A stretch of 42,517 nt of DNA from an uncultured cyanobacterium (GCA_937936705.1 CALHCP010000050.1:1-42517); one strand, 5' to 3'; positions 18,651-27,224 are shown, numbered from the stretch's first letter. The notes: generated from the sequence alone by a model not told the origin. Program-made: numbers and translations.

Positions 18651-20521
18651 GGCCGTTCGGAAATGGGGCTGGGGGTGGTGACAACCGACCGGGGGCGGGG
18701 CAGCGTCGGCAGGGGTTGGCTCAGGGCGGTGGCCGGCATTTGTAAACTCACCCGGGCGCCGTACAACAGCCATTCCTGCAAGGTTTTCAAGCGTGCCCGC
18801 CAGGTGGGAATCCGGGTGAGGGTGTGCCAGGGTTGGGGATGTTGCCAGCCGTCGAGTTCCCGCTCTAAGGCTTGCAGGGCACTGCGGGCCGCCTGCCAAT
18901 GGGCTTCGCTGGGGTGGCGGCTGAGTTGAGTTAACGCCGCCGTCACCTGCTGGAGGGTTTGCCGGTCGCTGATGGTGAGTTGCCCCTGTTGGGCGAGAAA
19001 GAGCCATTCCCGCTCCTGGGCTTGGTAGCGTTGCAGGGCGTTTTGAAAGGGTTGCCGGTGGGGCAGGGGGGCACTCGGTTGTTGCAACAGCGGTTCTAGT
19101 GAGCCGTTGAGGTGGGACATGGCAAACAAGACATATCCCGACCCCAAACCACTGTTGCGCACGGCCTGGACTTGATCCAAGACGGCGGTCGGCGTGGTTC
19201 GCATCAAGGCAATGCCCGGGAGAAACAATACGGGGGCTGTCACGGAGATGGCCGGTTTCAGCCAATCCTGCAAGCCCTGGGTATCTTCGGCGTAGGACAT
19301 CAGCACCACCATATCCACCGCCCCCGTCACCGCCCAGGTTTCCCAGTCCTGCTGCAATCGGTACAACCGGGAGGGGCGGGAGTAGGCAAATACCGACGTG
19401 GATAGGATTAAATCGGGGCGTTGTCGTTTCAAACGTTGATTCAGGGTAGTCACAAAGTCGGTTACCTGCTGGGTGCGCCAGTCCGTCCAGTGTTGCCATT
19501 CCGGTTGACCGGGGCTGAGCGTCAGGGGGTCAATGCCGGTTAATTGCTGATAGATTTGCCGAGACGCTGAGCCGTAACCGTAATGCACCCCGCCGCTTTG
19601 AAAGGGGTAGCGAATGTAATCTAAGTGCAGGCCATCCACCTCGTAGCGGGTGACGATTTCCTCAAATAAACGCAGGAGATATTCCCGCGCCTGGGGGTTG
19701 CCGTGATCCAAAAACGGCTTATCCTGCCGCGGCGGAATCACATTGCCCCGGTTGTCCCGGTTCGCCCACTCCGGGTAGGCGGTCAGCACCGGTCCTAGAT
19801 AACCGGCGGGTTGCTTCAGGAGGGCATTATGCCGTTGGTTGCCCACCGCAAACACCCACACCCAGGGGTGCAGCTCCATACGGCGTTCTTTCGCCAGTTT
19901 CACCGCCGCCGCCAGCGGGTCCCAGCCCCGTGTCAGGGGGTTTTGCGCCGGCGCCACCCGGCTGGGATAGATGGGGTAACCGGCATTCACCGTTTCCAAA
20001 AAAACCAGGTTCACCCCGGCTGCCTGCATCCGGTCAAAAATCGGCACCAAGCCCGCTTCAGAACGAGCCGCCACAATCGTTCCCCGGTCGAGCCACATCG
20101 CCCGCACTTCCGGTTTCGCCTGAGCCGCCAAGGCGGGATAATTTTGCCAGAGTAAATTCTGCGCCTGTAGCCACTGGCTGCGGGCTAATTCCCCCTGATC
20201 CGCGGCGATCCAGCCGTCTAACTGTCCTAACACCGTCTCGGCAAACTGCAGCGCCTCCACCGCCCCGGCCACTTGGCGGTCTTGTCCTTGCATCTGCGCC
20301 AAAACGACAACCGCCCGCACCCGTTCCACCAGTTCTCCCAACTGGCGCTTCATGGTACGGAGTTGAAAGGGGTTGAGCGAGCGGGGAATCGGACGAGCGG
20401 GCAAAACCCAATGGGTGGGGTCTTGGGAATCCAGAGGGATGCCCCCTTCCTGCGCCAGGGCATACGGCGGCGCTAGCGCCAGGGTCGCCCAACAAACAAT
20501 GATACTGAGGAGCCGTCGCAT
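18647..20521 (-). CDS. Exported glycoside-hydrolase-like protein (GHL10/DUF187 family)
   Basis: A 624-residue protein with a signal peptide at residues 1-23 (hydrophobic IIVCWATLALAPPYALAQ, cleavage after AQ likely). An N-terminal helical part (about 50-140) precedes a TIM-barrel GHL10 domain (about 150-460). The barrel has GVNLVFLETVNAGYPIYPS, WDPLAAAVKLAKERRMELHPWVWVF, a conserved DGLHLDYIRYP strand near 295 and a VVLMSYAED strand. A helical tail of about 140 residues ends the protein. The family resembles family-10-type hydrolases thought to act on envelope polysaccharide or peptidoglycan, with the substrate unproven. It is coupled to bcp and divergent from ackA. Confidence 0.88.
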   Translation of the reverse strand: MRRLLSIIVCWATLALAPPYALAQEGGIPLDSQDPTHWVLPARPIPRSLNPFQLRTMKRQLGELVERVRAVVVLAQMQGQDRQVAGAVEALQFAETVLGQLDGWIAADQGELARSQWLQAQNLLWQNYPALAAQAKPEVRAMWLDRGTIVAARSEAGLVPIFDRMQAAGVNLVFLETVNAGYPIYPSRVAPAQNPLTRGWDPLAAAVKLAKERRMELHPWVWVFAVGNQRHNALLKQPAGYLGPVLTAYPEWANRDNRGNVIPPRQDKPFLDHGNPQAREYLLRLFEEIVTRYEVDGLHLDYIRYPFQSGGVHYGYGSASRQIYQQLTGIDPLTLSPGQPEWQHWTDWRTQQVTDFVTTLNQRLKRQRPDLILSTSVFAYSRPSRLYRLQQDWETWAVTGAVDMVVLMSYAEDTQGLQDWLKPAISVTAPVLFLPGIALMRTTPTAVLDQVQAVRNSGLGSGYVLFAMSHLNGSLEPLLQQPSAPLPHRQPFQNALQRYQAQEREWLFLAQQGQLTISDRQTLQQVTAALTQLSRHPSEAHWQAARSALQALERELDGWQHPQPWHTLTRIPTWRARLKTLQEWLLYGARVSLQMPATALSQPLPTLPRPRSVVTTPSPISERP

Positions 20522-20637
20522 GGAAAATATCCAAGTTAATCACTTCTCGAAGTGTACGGTAGGAGTGAGGCCAAAGGCAAGTCATATTGACACCCTTGGT
20601 AAACTAAAAGCGGCATCTATTGAGGGCATTTGTATTT

Positions 20638-21861
20638 ATGAATGATCTGTTTATCTTGGTCTTAAATGCGGGTTCGAGCAGCCAGAAAAGTTGCCTATAT
20701 CAATTATCGTCAACATCCCTGCCTGATCATCCTCCTAACCCCCTCTGGCAAGCCCATATTGATTGGGGGAAAATTCCGGGCAAGGCGGCGATAAAAATTA
20801 AAGCAAAAAATCAAGTTAATACCCAAGAAATTCCCCTCACCAGCCGCCCGGAAGTCATGCGCTCGGTTCTCCATACGTTAATCGCCGGCGAACTATCAGT
20901 CATTGATGATTTTAATGTCATTTCTATTGCCGGACATCGCATTGTCCACGGCGGGACGCAATACTATTTACCCACCCTGATTACTCCCGCAGTGAAACAG
21001 GGGATTGCGGATCTCATTCCCCTGGCGCCCAGTCATCATCCGGCTCACTTAGAAGGCATTACCGTCCTGGCAGAACTCCTGCCCCACTGTCAGCAAATCG
21101 CCGTATTTGATACGGCATTTCACCATCAAATGCCGTTAGCGGCGCAGGTCTATCCGATTCCCTATGAATGGTATGAAAAAGGCATCCGCCGCTATGGATT
21201 TCACGGCATTAACCATGAGTACTGCGCCGGGCGGGCTGCCCAACTCTTATCCCGCCCCTTAGCCGAATTAAAATTAATCTGTTGTCACCTGGGCAATGGG
21301 GCTTCCTTGTGTGCCATTCGGGAGGGAAAAAGTGTGGATACCACCATGGGATTTACCCCCTTAGAAGGCCTAGTGATGGGGACTCGCTCCGGTTCGGTTG
21401 ATCCGGGAATTATTCTGCACTGGTTACGCAATGAATCGTTCACCGGGGAGCAGATTAATCATTTACTCAATCAAGAATCGGGCTTAAAAGGGGTGTCCCA
21501 ATTATCCGGGGATATGCGGCAGATTTTAGAGGCAAGGGCGCAGGGGCATGCCGGCGCTACTTTGGCGTTTGATGTGTACATTCACCGATTAGCTCAATAT
21601 GTCGGTGCCATGCTGGCCAATTTGGGCGGCTGTGATGCCTTGATTTTTACCGGCGGCGTCGGCGAAAATGCCGCTCCCGTGCGCGCCGAACTCTGTCAAA
21701 AATTGGCATTTTTAGGCATCCATTGTGACTTAGAAAAAAATCAAATGCGCGGCCACGACCGGGATATTGCTACCCCCACTTCCCCGGTGCGAATTTTGGT
21801 AATTACGGCCGAAGAAGACTGGGCAATTGCGCAGACCTGTTGGCGGTTCCCATCCGCATAA
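20638..21861 (+). CDS. ackA: Acetate kinase
   Basis: It interconverts acetate plus ATP with acetyl phosphate plus ADP. The 407-residue protein has LNAGSSSQKSCLYQL at its N-terminus and GHRIVHGG around residue 100. HLGNGASLCAIREGKSVDTTMGFTPLEG and MGTRSGSVDPGI give the ATP-binding and catalytic loops, and FTGGVGENA is near the C-terminus. ATG 20638 is preferred: the frame opens at TTG 20620, and a GAGGG box at about 20622 sits at an acceptable distance from ATG 20638. No phosphotransacetylase gene is adjacent. It is divergent from the GHL10 gene with about 116 bp between them. Confidence 0.96.
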   Translation: MNDLFILVLNAGSSSQKSCLYQLSSTSLPDHPPNPLWQAHIDWGKIPGKAAIKIKAKNQVNTQEIPLTSRPEVMRSVLHTLIAGELSVIDDFNVISIAGHRIVHGGTQYYLPTLITPAVKQGIADLIPLAPSHHPAHLEGITVLAELLPHCQQIAVFDTAFHHQMPLAAQVYPIPYEWYEKGIRRYGFHGINHEYCAGRAAQLLSRPLAELKLICCHLGNGASLCAIREGKSVDTTMGFTPLEGLVMGTRSGSVDPGIILHWLRNESFTGEQINHLLNQESGLKGVSQLSGDMRQILEARAQGHAGATLAFDVYIHRLAQYVGAMLANLGGCDALIFTGGVGENAAPVRAELCQKLAFLGIHCDLEKNQMRGHDRDIATPTSPVRILVITAEEDWAIAQTCWRFPSA

Positions 21862-21968
21862 GGGAATCTATGTAAAAAGTTTATATAAATTAAGGATAAG
21901 CGTTCGCCGGGGCGTTGCTCCTGTCTCTGCTTCTCCTCTCCGGTCAGAGGGCTCCCATGGCTATATAG
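21861..21968 (+). repeat. Degenerate MITE-like element copy
   Basis: The region begins AGGGAATCTATG, carries AAGCGTTCGCCGGGGCG and the following TTCTCC box, and has a right half like that of the copy at 34813 (GGCTATATA near the end). Terminal repeats are decayed. It fills the ackA-cystine lyase gap. Confidence 0.55.
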
Positions 21969-21993
21969 TCAACACCATTTCCCCCCCCAACCC

Positions 21994-23127
21994 ATGAACC
22001 TTGCCGAACACCGTCGCCATTTTCCAGCCTTAGCCAATAAAATTTATCTCAACTTTGGCGGGCAAGGGCCCCTACCGACGCCAGCCATGACCGCCATACA
22101 GGCAGCGTACCGGCAAGGGCAAGCCTGGGGGCCGTTTAGTCGGCGCGCCTTGGACTGGGTCACCGCCGAAGAACAGCTCACCCGCACCGCCCTGGCGGCA
22201 ACCCTCAACGTCGCCAGCGCCGATATTACCCTGACCCAGTCCACTACCCAAGGCTGCGCCATCGTCCTGTGGGGCTGGCCCTGGCAAAGCGGGGATCACC
22301 TGTTGCTCAGCGATGGGGAACACCCCGGCGTTGTGGCGACGGTCGCCCAACTCGCCCAACGCTTTGGCCTCACCTGGAGTACTTGCCCCCTCAGCTTTAG
22401 TAATGATAATATAATTACAATTTTAGAACAAGCCGTCCAGCCCAACACCCGGATGTTGGTGCTCAGTCATATTCTCTGGCACACGGGGCAGGTTTTACCC
22501 ATCACGGAAATCGGGGCATGGTGCGGCCAACGGGGAATACCGCTCCTGATTGATGGGGCGCAATCCCTCGGCGTTTTACCCTTGGATTTAACCGGGGTGG
22601 ATTTTTACGCCGCTACGGGGCACAAATGGCTGTGCGGCCCGGCGGGTTTGGGGGTTTTGTACATTCATCCCCGGCAGCGCGAGCGCGTCCAACCCACCCA
22701 TTGCGGCTGGCGGGGGTTACGGGGATTCAGCGATCACCAACCCCAATGGACGGACGACGGGCAACGACACGAAATTGCCACCAGCGCCTGGGAACTGGGC
22801 GTGGGACTGCGAGCCAGTTTAGCCCTGCACCAGGCTTGGGGCACGGCCACCCAACGCTACGAACGCATCACCCACCTGGCCGAAAAACTCTGGACCGAGT
22901 TGGGGACAGTGCCCTCCCTCACCCGCCTGCTGCCCTACCCCCCCCACTGCGGCCTGGTGAGTTTTCGTATGCAACAACATTCCCCCGAAGCAATTGCCCA
23001 ACAACTGGAACAACGGGGGATATGCGTGCGAGCCGTACCGGCGGGAAATTGCGTGCGGGCTTCGCTCCACTACCTCACCACCCCGGAGGAATTGACCCAG
23101 GTGGTGCAGGCTCTTCAGGAACTATAG
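21994..23127 (+). CDS. L-cysteine/cystine C-S lyase, aminotransferase class V family
   Basis: This PLP enzyme of 377 residues resembles the cystine lyase C-DES of Synechocystis. That enzyme cleaves cystine to pyruvate, ammonia and cysteine persulfide and can supply sulfur for iron-sulfur clusters. The N-terminal [13 protein letters not shown] is the signature that sets this group apart from IscS/SufS. The cofactor Asp187 is in [10 protein letters not shown] and the PLP Lys211 is in [14 protein letters not shown]. The catalytic Cys loop of true desulfurases is absent near the C-terminus. The 3' end overlaps psbJ on the other strand by 6 bp (convergent). Confidence 0.9.
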   Translation: MNLAEHRRHFPALANKIYLNFGGQGPLPTPAMTAIQAAYRQGQAWGPFSRRALDWVTAEEQLTRTALAATLNVASADITLTQSTTQGCAIVLWGWPWQSGDHLLLSDGEHPGVVATVAQLAQRFGLTWSTCPLSFSNDNIITILEQAVQPNTRMLVLSHILWHTGQVLPITEIGAWCGQRGIPLLIDGAQSLGVLPLDLTGVDFYAATGHKWLCGPAGLGVLYIHPRQRERVQPTHCGWRGLRGFSDHQPQWTDDGQRHEIATSAWELGVGLRASLALHQAWGTATQRYERITHLAEKLWTELGTVPSLTRLLPYPPHCGLVSFRMQQHSPEAIAQQLEQRGICVRAVPAGNCVRASLHYLTTPEELTQVVQALQEL

Positions 23128-23235
23128 AGACGAACCGACGCCGACGTAGGAACCCCAGAAGAATAGAGCCACCACCGCCAGTACGCCCATCCCGGCAACC
23201 GTACCGACCAACCACAGGGGAATGCGCCCAGACAT
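23122..23235 (-). CDS. psbJ: Photosystem II protein J
   Basis: A 37-residue single-span thylakoid protein of photosystem II, located near cytochrome b559 and involved in plastoquinone exchange. The sequence begins [20 protein letters not shown] and continues through [12 protein letters not shown] to GSSL, typical PsbJ. A TAGGAGGT ribosome-binding site precedes ATG 23235. It is the last gene of psbEFLJ. Its stop codon lies within the last sense codon of the convergent cystine-lyase gene. Confidence 0.97.
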   Translation of the reverse strand: MSGRIPLWLVGTVAGMGVLAVVALFFWGSYVGVGSSL

Positions 23236-23279
23236 AGCTAAACTCACCTCCTAATGACAGCAATCAGAGTCAATAACCG

Positions 23280-23396
23280 TTAGTTAAAAAAGTAGCTAGA
23301 GAACAAAATCGCCAACACAAAAATCAGCAGCAATCCCAAAAAAAGCGAGGTGCGATTGAGTTCAACCGGTTGAGTATTCGGATTCTTGTCAGCCAT
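23280..23396 (-). CDS. psbL: Photosystem II protein L
   Basis: A 38-residue single-span subunit at the photosystem II dimer interface, needed for QA function. Key sequence: [20 protein letters not shown], then [18 protein letters not shown], nearly invariant in PsbL. A TAGGAGGTGAT box lies before ATG 23396. It sits between psbF (12 bp upstream) and psbJ (44 bp downstream). Confidence 0.98.
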   Translation of the reverse strand: MADKNPNTQPVELNRTSLFLGLLLIFVLAILFSSYFFN

Positions 23397-23408
23397 GGTC
23401 ATCACCTC

Positions 23409-23543
23409 CTAACGGCGGATAAACTGCATCGCGGCAATGGCACCCAGAAAGAAAATGGTCGGCACCGCCAGGGTGTGCACCGCTAACCAGCGCACCGTAA
23501 AAATAGGGTAAGAAACCGGCTCGTTCGAGCGATTGGTGGTCAT
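23409..23543 (-). CDS. psbF: Cytochrome b559 beta subunit
   Basis: A 44-residue single-span protein; His23 (LAVHTLAV) is the axial ligand of the b559 haem shared with PsbE. The sequence [19 protein letters not shown] and the end FIRR are typical. ATG 23543 overlaps the psbE stop as ATGA, while a TAGGAG box inside the psbE 3' end serves as its ribosome-binding site. Translation is therefore coupled to its partner subunit. Confidence 0.98.
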   Translation of the reverse strand: MTTNRSNEPVSYPIFTVRWLAVHTLAVPTIFFLGAIAAMQFIRR

Positions 23544-23806
23544 GGATTTTCTCCTAAACTCTGTTCAAAGGTGTCAATCTGTTGCCGCGCCTGATACCGT
23601 TCCGACACCACCGGCGGCTTGTCTTGCACGGGGCTGAAATAGGTGTCGGGACGGGGCGTACCGAACACATCGTAGGCCAAACCTGTACTCACAAACAACC
23701 AGCCCGCAATAAACAAAGCGGGAATGGTGATGCTGTGGATCACCCAGTAGCGGACACTGGTAATAATGTCCGCAAACGGACGTTCCCCGGTGCTACCTGA
23801 TGCCAT
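23540..23806 (-). CDS. psbE: Cytochrome b559 alpha subunit
   Basis: An 88-residue photosystem II core subunit with one membrane span. His24 ([13 protein letters not shown]) is the haem ligand. The N-terminal [15 protein letters not shown] and [10 protein letters not shown] after the span are hallmarks of PsbE. The C-terminal tail is a little longer than the usual 81-84 residues and ends [10 protein letters not shown] strong GAGGAGGT box precedes ATG 23806. The ycf48 and rubredoxin genes that often precede psbEFLJ in cyanobacteria are not here; holA is upstream instead. Confidence 0.98.
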   Translation of the reverse strand: MASGSTGERPFADIITSVRYWVIHSITIPALFIAGWLFVSTGLAYDVFGTPRPDTYFSPVQDKPPVVSERYQARQQIDTFEQSLGENP

Positions 23807-23837
23807 AGAACCAACCTCCTCTCAGGGGTTAACATCA

Positions 23838-23850
23838 CTTATATTAATCT
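23838..23850 (-). promoter_or_regulatory. Possible psbEFLJ promoter -10 region
   Basis: On the minus strand TATAAG (23838-23843) lies in an AT-rich stretch about 32 bases upstream of the psbE start, between holA and psbE. No good -35 hexamer stands at 17 bases, so this could also be a weak or regulated promoter. Confidence 0.35.
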
Positions 23851-24849
23851 CTATTGTGCCGAGAAACCGCCCCGACTGTACAGGCGGCACAGCAAAATCA
23901 TCTGGGTGGGCAAAACCACGGTCGCCGCCGCCCCCCGCTTGATCCCCATCTCCATCTCGCAGAGAATCTCTAGGGTTTGCGTCAAAGCCGCCACCGATAC
24001 GGAGTGCACTTCTTTCTTCAAAAAGTAAAGGCGTTTGCGGTTACCCAAGTTGGTCATTGCCTGCACTTTTTCCTCCGTGACCTGTTGATCCGTCTGGAGC
24101 AATTTCACCCACAACCACAGGCGAAACTGACTGACCAAAGTGGCCGTAATCCGCAGCGGCGGTTCATTCATCGTCAGTAAATCGTGCAGCAAATTTAACG
24201 CCACCTCCGTCTGCCCCTGGCGAATCGCCTGCGCCAAGGCCAAACTCGTCTGTGTCGTCGCCGGAACCAGCGGTTGAATTTCTTGGGCACGTAAAGGGCG
24301 GGGGTCGTCGGGGCGGAGTAGGCTGATTTTCTGCAATTCTTGATTGAGTCGGTGGCGGTCATTGCCCACGGCTGCCACCAGATAATCCACCGCATCCGCG
24401 TGCAGGGATAGACCGCAGCTTTGCGCCATATCCTGCACCATTTTCGCCAAAGCCTCGGTTTGCCAGGGAGCAATGGGACTAAATTCCTCCACCCTGAATA
24501 ATGATGCCAATTTAGATCGATGAGCTTGAGCCGAGAGCTTCTGCCTAGCGGTGAATACCACGTGAGAAGTTGCCGGTAAATCGGGGGCTAAATCCAGTAA
24601 TGATTGCACCAATTCCGCCGAGCATTCCCCACTCAAAGGCGCATCGGTAATCCAGGTCAAACGCCCGCCGCCGCCGAAGGGTAACGCCCGCGCTGCGGCC
24701 AAAGCCTCCTGGATCCCTTCCAGGGAATTGCCCGCTATTTTTTGGTAATTAAAACTCTGCCAATTCGGGTCAACCACCTGCTCAACCAGCTTTTGCACCG
24801 CCTGCTTGATTTGGTAGTCGTCTTCCCCCCAATAGTAATACAGTGGCAT
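23851..24849 (-). CDS. holA: DNA polymerase III delta subunit
   Basis: HolA is the clamp-loader subunit that opens the beta sliding clamp. The protein has 332 residues from ATG 24849, which begins MPLYYYWGEDDYQIKQAV, the usual N-terminus. The clamp-binding helix region and the Rossmann-like ATPase-fold remnant (WITDAPLSGECS, then HVVFTARQKL) follow. The C-terminal collar domain contains ALNLLHDLLTMNEPPLRITATLVSQFRLW. The frame opens at 24903 inside the upstream MITE-like repeat, so that extension is spurious. The likely ribosome-binding site, AGAGGTG, is the terminal inverted repeat of that element. It is followed by psbE after 44 bp. Confidence 0.92.
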   Translation of the reverse strand: MPLYYYWGEDDYQIKQAVQKLVEQVVDPNWQSFNYQKIAGNSLEGIQEALAAARALPFGGGGRLTWITDAPLSGECSAELVQSLLDLAPDLPATSHVVFTARQKLSAQAHRSKLASLFRVEEFSPIAPWQTEALAKMVQDMAQSCGLSLHADAVDYLVAAVGNDRHRLNQELQKISLLRPDDPRPLRAQEIQPLVPATTQTSLALAQAIRQGQTEVALNLLHDLLTMNEPPLRITATLVSQFRLWLWVKLLQTDQQVTEEKVQAMTNLGNRKRLYFLKKEVHSVSVAALTQTLEILCEMEMGIKRGAAATVVLPTQMILLCRLYSRGGFSAQ

Positions 24850-24851
24850 AA

Positions 24852-24960
24852 GCGCACCTCTATTTATTGGATTGGAACCAGTAGAAAATGCTCTCGCTGG
24901 CATGCCGAGTTTACGGAGAACCCAAGTCGGCGGCTGCCCCCCGGCGACCGCTGATCCCTA
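24852..24960 (-). repeat. MITE-like element filling the cruP-holA spacer
   Basis: Reverse-oriented copy. The right end (GCGCACCTCTATTTATTGG on the plus strand) lies 5 bases from the holA start codon. The family core (CCCAAGTCGG, CCCCCCGGCGACCGCTGAT) follows. The far end has lost its GGGAACCTCTAT terminus near 24960. The element occupies nearly all of the 123-bp spacer. Confidence 0.8.
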
Positions 24961-24972
24961 TGCCCCTAACCC

Positions 24973-26556
24973 TTAGCGAGGGTAATCTTGACCGCTGCCG
25001 TAATAGTATTGCTCAAAACGCCGGCTTTGGACAGAATGCAGCGAACTTTGGGGGAGATTTTGCGCCAACCAAGTGTAGAGCACCAACATCCCATAATGCC
25101 CCGTCCAATTCAACAGCGAACCCATGCCGACATGACCGATTACCTGCGCAATTAACCCCGGATTTTTGCGCATCATCCCGATCAACGTTTGGGTTAATCC
25201 CGGCAGTTGAATCACATCTTGTAAAAAGGGTTTGAGCACCGCGTCTCCGGCTTCCGCCATGACTGCAAAGGCCGTACTCAACACTTCATTGACAAAATTA
25301 GGAGGACAATCACGACCTAGAGGCACCCGCATCACCTCTTGAAATAACCAGGTTAACGACAAATTGGGTTGATAAGGTTGCAGTTCACTCAAACTTTGCC
25401 GGTCGAGCGTATCCTCCCGTAAAACCGCATCAATTCCTGCCATCAATCTCGGTAAATGCCGCAATAACGTGCCAAATCCGCCGAAACTCAAAGGAGATTG
25501 CATACCGCTGCTATCGCCTACGGGTAAAATTCGTGCCCAATGACTCCCCAGGGGACTGCGGCGATAACTGGGGAAAAATCCAAATAAAAACCGTTGCCAT
25601 GCTAATTGCCCTAAATCCACCCCTTGATAGGCTGGCAAATGTTCTAAGTACGCCTCGCATAATGCCGTTAAACTAGGGCGTTGGGGATGGGCATCCACAT
25701 AGGTAAAAAGATAAGTTGTGCGGCCGTCCTGTGCCGGAAATGCCTCCCAAAAATACTGACAGGAATTGATAATCGGTGTGGTCGTGACCAGCAAATCCCC
25801 GTATTCATGCTCAGGAAACCCTTGGGCACAGCCGCCCACAACCAAACAGACCCCATCGGGAATTTGCCCCCGGCGTGCCAAGCGAGTCAAGGGCGAAAAA
25901 TGCCCCATCATATCAATCAGCAAACGGCTTTGGTAATTCAATTCTCCCGCTTGAATGGCGATGCCATTACTCCCGATGGTGATGGAATTGACCGCCTGTT
26001 GTTCGCCAATGTGTCCCCCCTGGCGGATGAATTTATTTTTGACCAAATCCAGGAGTAAATCCGGTCGCACCCCCCAATTCAAAACATCTTTCACCCACCA
26101 GGTTTGCCCCGGATGAAATTGAATCCGAGCGGGATTATATTCGGTAACCGTTACACTGGCCAATTCGCCCCAGGTCAGTAATTCTAAATTCACTAAAACC
26201 TGCAATTCAGAACGGGAGATATTCCATTCCTGCCGCCGCCCTTGCAACCTGCCCCGTTCGACCACCGCCACCCGATACCCCTTTTGCCGTAACCCCAACC
26301 CCAGCAGCAGCCCCAGGGTGCCCCCGGCGATCACCACATCCCAGTCAATCGGCTCCAAAACCGCACGGGTTTCCACCAGCGGCAACCTCCTCGATGGCTC
26401 TTCTGTCCAAGTTCCCCGCCCGGCACCACCGACGGGGAGCGCGGTCATTGCCTCTTGTTTTTTTAGGGCTGACCAAGCTCGCTCCGCCCGCTGCAACTGT
26501 TGCCAAGGGTCACCCGGTACCGTTTGCAATAACCGGAAAAGGGGAGTTGTTTCCAT
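24973..26556 (-). CDS. cruP: FAD-dependent lycopene cyclase homologue, CruP type
   Basis: The 527-residue protein is a FAD/NAD(P)-binding monooxygenase-fold protein. The dinucleotide motif is near residues 73-100 (DWDVVIAGGTLGLLLGLGLR), followed by the Glu that binds ribose (VAVVERGRLQGRRQEWNISR). That last stretch, the length below 600 residues, and the downstream GDSSGMQSPLSFGGFG motif match CruP, the paralogue of the CruA lycopene cyclase. CruP is reported to limit singlet-oxygen damage in plants, and weak cyclase activity was shown for the cyanobacterial protein. Substrate here is not proven. ATG 26556 is the only reasonable start. Downstream genes holA and psbEFLJ lie on the same strand. 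Confidence 0.87.
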   Translation of the reverse strand: METTPLFRLLQTVPGDPWQQLQRAERAWSALKKQEAMTALPVGGAGRGTWTEEPSRRLPLVETRAVLEPIDWDVVIAGGTLGLLLGLGLRQKGYRVAVVERGRLQGRRQEWNISRSELQVLVNLELLTWGELASVTVTEYNPARIQFHPGQTWWVKDVLNWGVRPDLLLDLVKNKFIRQGGHIGEQQAVNSITIGSNGIAIQAGELNYQSRLLIDMMGHFSPLTRLARRGQIPDGVCLVVGGCAQGFPEHEYGDLLVTTTPIINSCQYFWEAFPAQDGRTTYLFTYVDAHPQRPSLTALCEAYLEHLPAYQGVDLGQLAWQRFLFGFFPSYRRSPLGSHWARILPVGDSSGMQSPLSFGGFGTLLRHLPRLMAGIDAVLREDTLDRQSLSELQPYQPNLSLTWLFQEVMRVPLGRDCPPNFVNEVLSTAFAVMAEAGDAVLKPFLQDVIQLPGLTQTLIGMMRKNPGLIAQVIGHVGMGSLLNWTGHYGMLVLYTWLAQNLPQSSLHSVQSRRFEQYYYGSGQDYPR

Positions 26557-26692
26557 CTACCCCAGGCGTATTCCATGTTGCGCCAACGGTTCCTAAGATA
26601 GCACAATCATTCCGGCGAACCATCGCCCTGAAAACTGGTAAATCTTGCCCTGTAACTTGTGCTGTAAATCGAGTGAACCAGTGGTGCTAAAA

Positions 26693-26810
26693 GGACCTCT
26701 ATCAATTACGGAACAGCGGTCGCAGGGGCGCAGCCCCCGACTTGGGTTCTCCATCAACTCGGTATGCCAGCGAGAGGATTTGCGGCCGGCTCCAATAAAT
26801 AGAGGTTCGC
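26693..26810 (+). repeat. MITE-like element copy (full length)
   Basis: Left terminus GGACCTCTATCAATTACGG, core GCGGTCGCAGGGGCGCAGCC, then CTTGGGTTCTCCATCAACTC and GCCAGCGAG; right terminus AATAAATAGAGGTTCGC. TTAA follows at 26811-26814 and is shared with the next copy. Confidence 0.85.
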
Positions 26811-26814
26811 TTAA

Positions 26815-26934
26815 GGGAACTTCTATGAATTAGGGAATGGCAGTCGCCGGGGCACAGCCACCGCCTCTGGTTCTTCATTAACTCGGCATTCCGGCGAGAT
26901 GATTTTCTGCTGGTTCCAATAAATAGAAATGCCC
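26815..26934 (+). repeat. MITE-like element copy, 120 bp with TTAA flanks
   Basis: Left terminus GGGAACTTCTATGAATTAGG, right terminus AAATAGAAATGCCC. It is flanked by TTAA at 26811-26814 and 26935-26938, read as a 4-bp target duplication. It lies directly after the preceding copy. Confidence 0.88.
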
Positions 26935-27084
26935 TTAAATTTGCCCGGTGTTACCGAGCGAAACCGACAAGAGCGAACCCAGATTTAATGGCTCTAAGTA
27001 ACACCGGCTTTTATAATACTAGCAACAAAAAATCGGTTTGTAAACTCAGAAGAAAACCGGCGGTTCACCTCAACGGGGAAGCCA

Positions 27085-27190
27085 GTATGACAAAGCCAGC
27101 GTTCAGGGAACAACCCCCGACTTTGGTTCTCCATGAGACGGTATTCCGGCGAGATCATTTTTGGCCGACTGCAATCAATAGAGGTGCCCG
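27085..27190 (+). repeat. MITE-like element copy, left end decayed
   Basis: The right part is good (CGACTTTGGTTCTCC, GTATTCCGGCGAGATCATTT, CAATCAATAGAGGTGCCC). The left part has only a degenerate core near 27100-27118. Confidence 0.75.
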
Positions 27191-27224
27191 ACATTCTCAC
27201 AATGCAGAAGTGATGGCTATCGGT

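Larger units (their letters stand above)
26557..27224. other. Gene-free region with three MITE-like elements
   Basis: No gene is supported in these 668 bases. Two complete copies lie head-to-tail at 26693-26810 and 26815-26934, and a third decayed one at about 27085-27190. The rest (26557-26692 and 26939-27084) shows no recognisable signal beyond the likely cruP promoter. Confidence 0.7.

Noticed and set aside
18651-19499. Fusion of bcp with an upstream 280-codon open frame
   Set aside because: The upstream part is an out-of-frame shadow of the GHL10 gene, very rich in Pro, Ala and Gly. The ATGA overlap at 18647-18650 marks the real junction.
24850-24903. N-terminal extension of HolA by 18 residues
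   Set aside because: The extension is translated repeat sequence, while MPLYYYWGEDDYQ at 24849 matches the family start.
26693-27190. Clustered repeats as a CRISPR array
   Set aside because: Units are about 120 bp, in contact or irregularly spaced, with no short identical repeats separated by unique spacers and no cas genes nearby.
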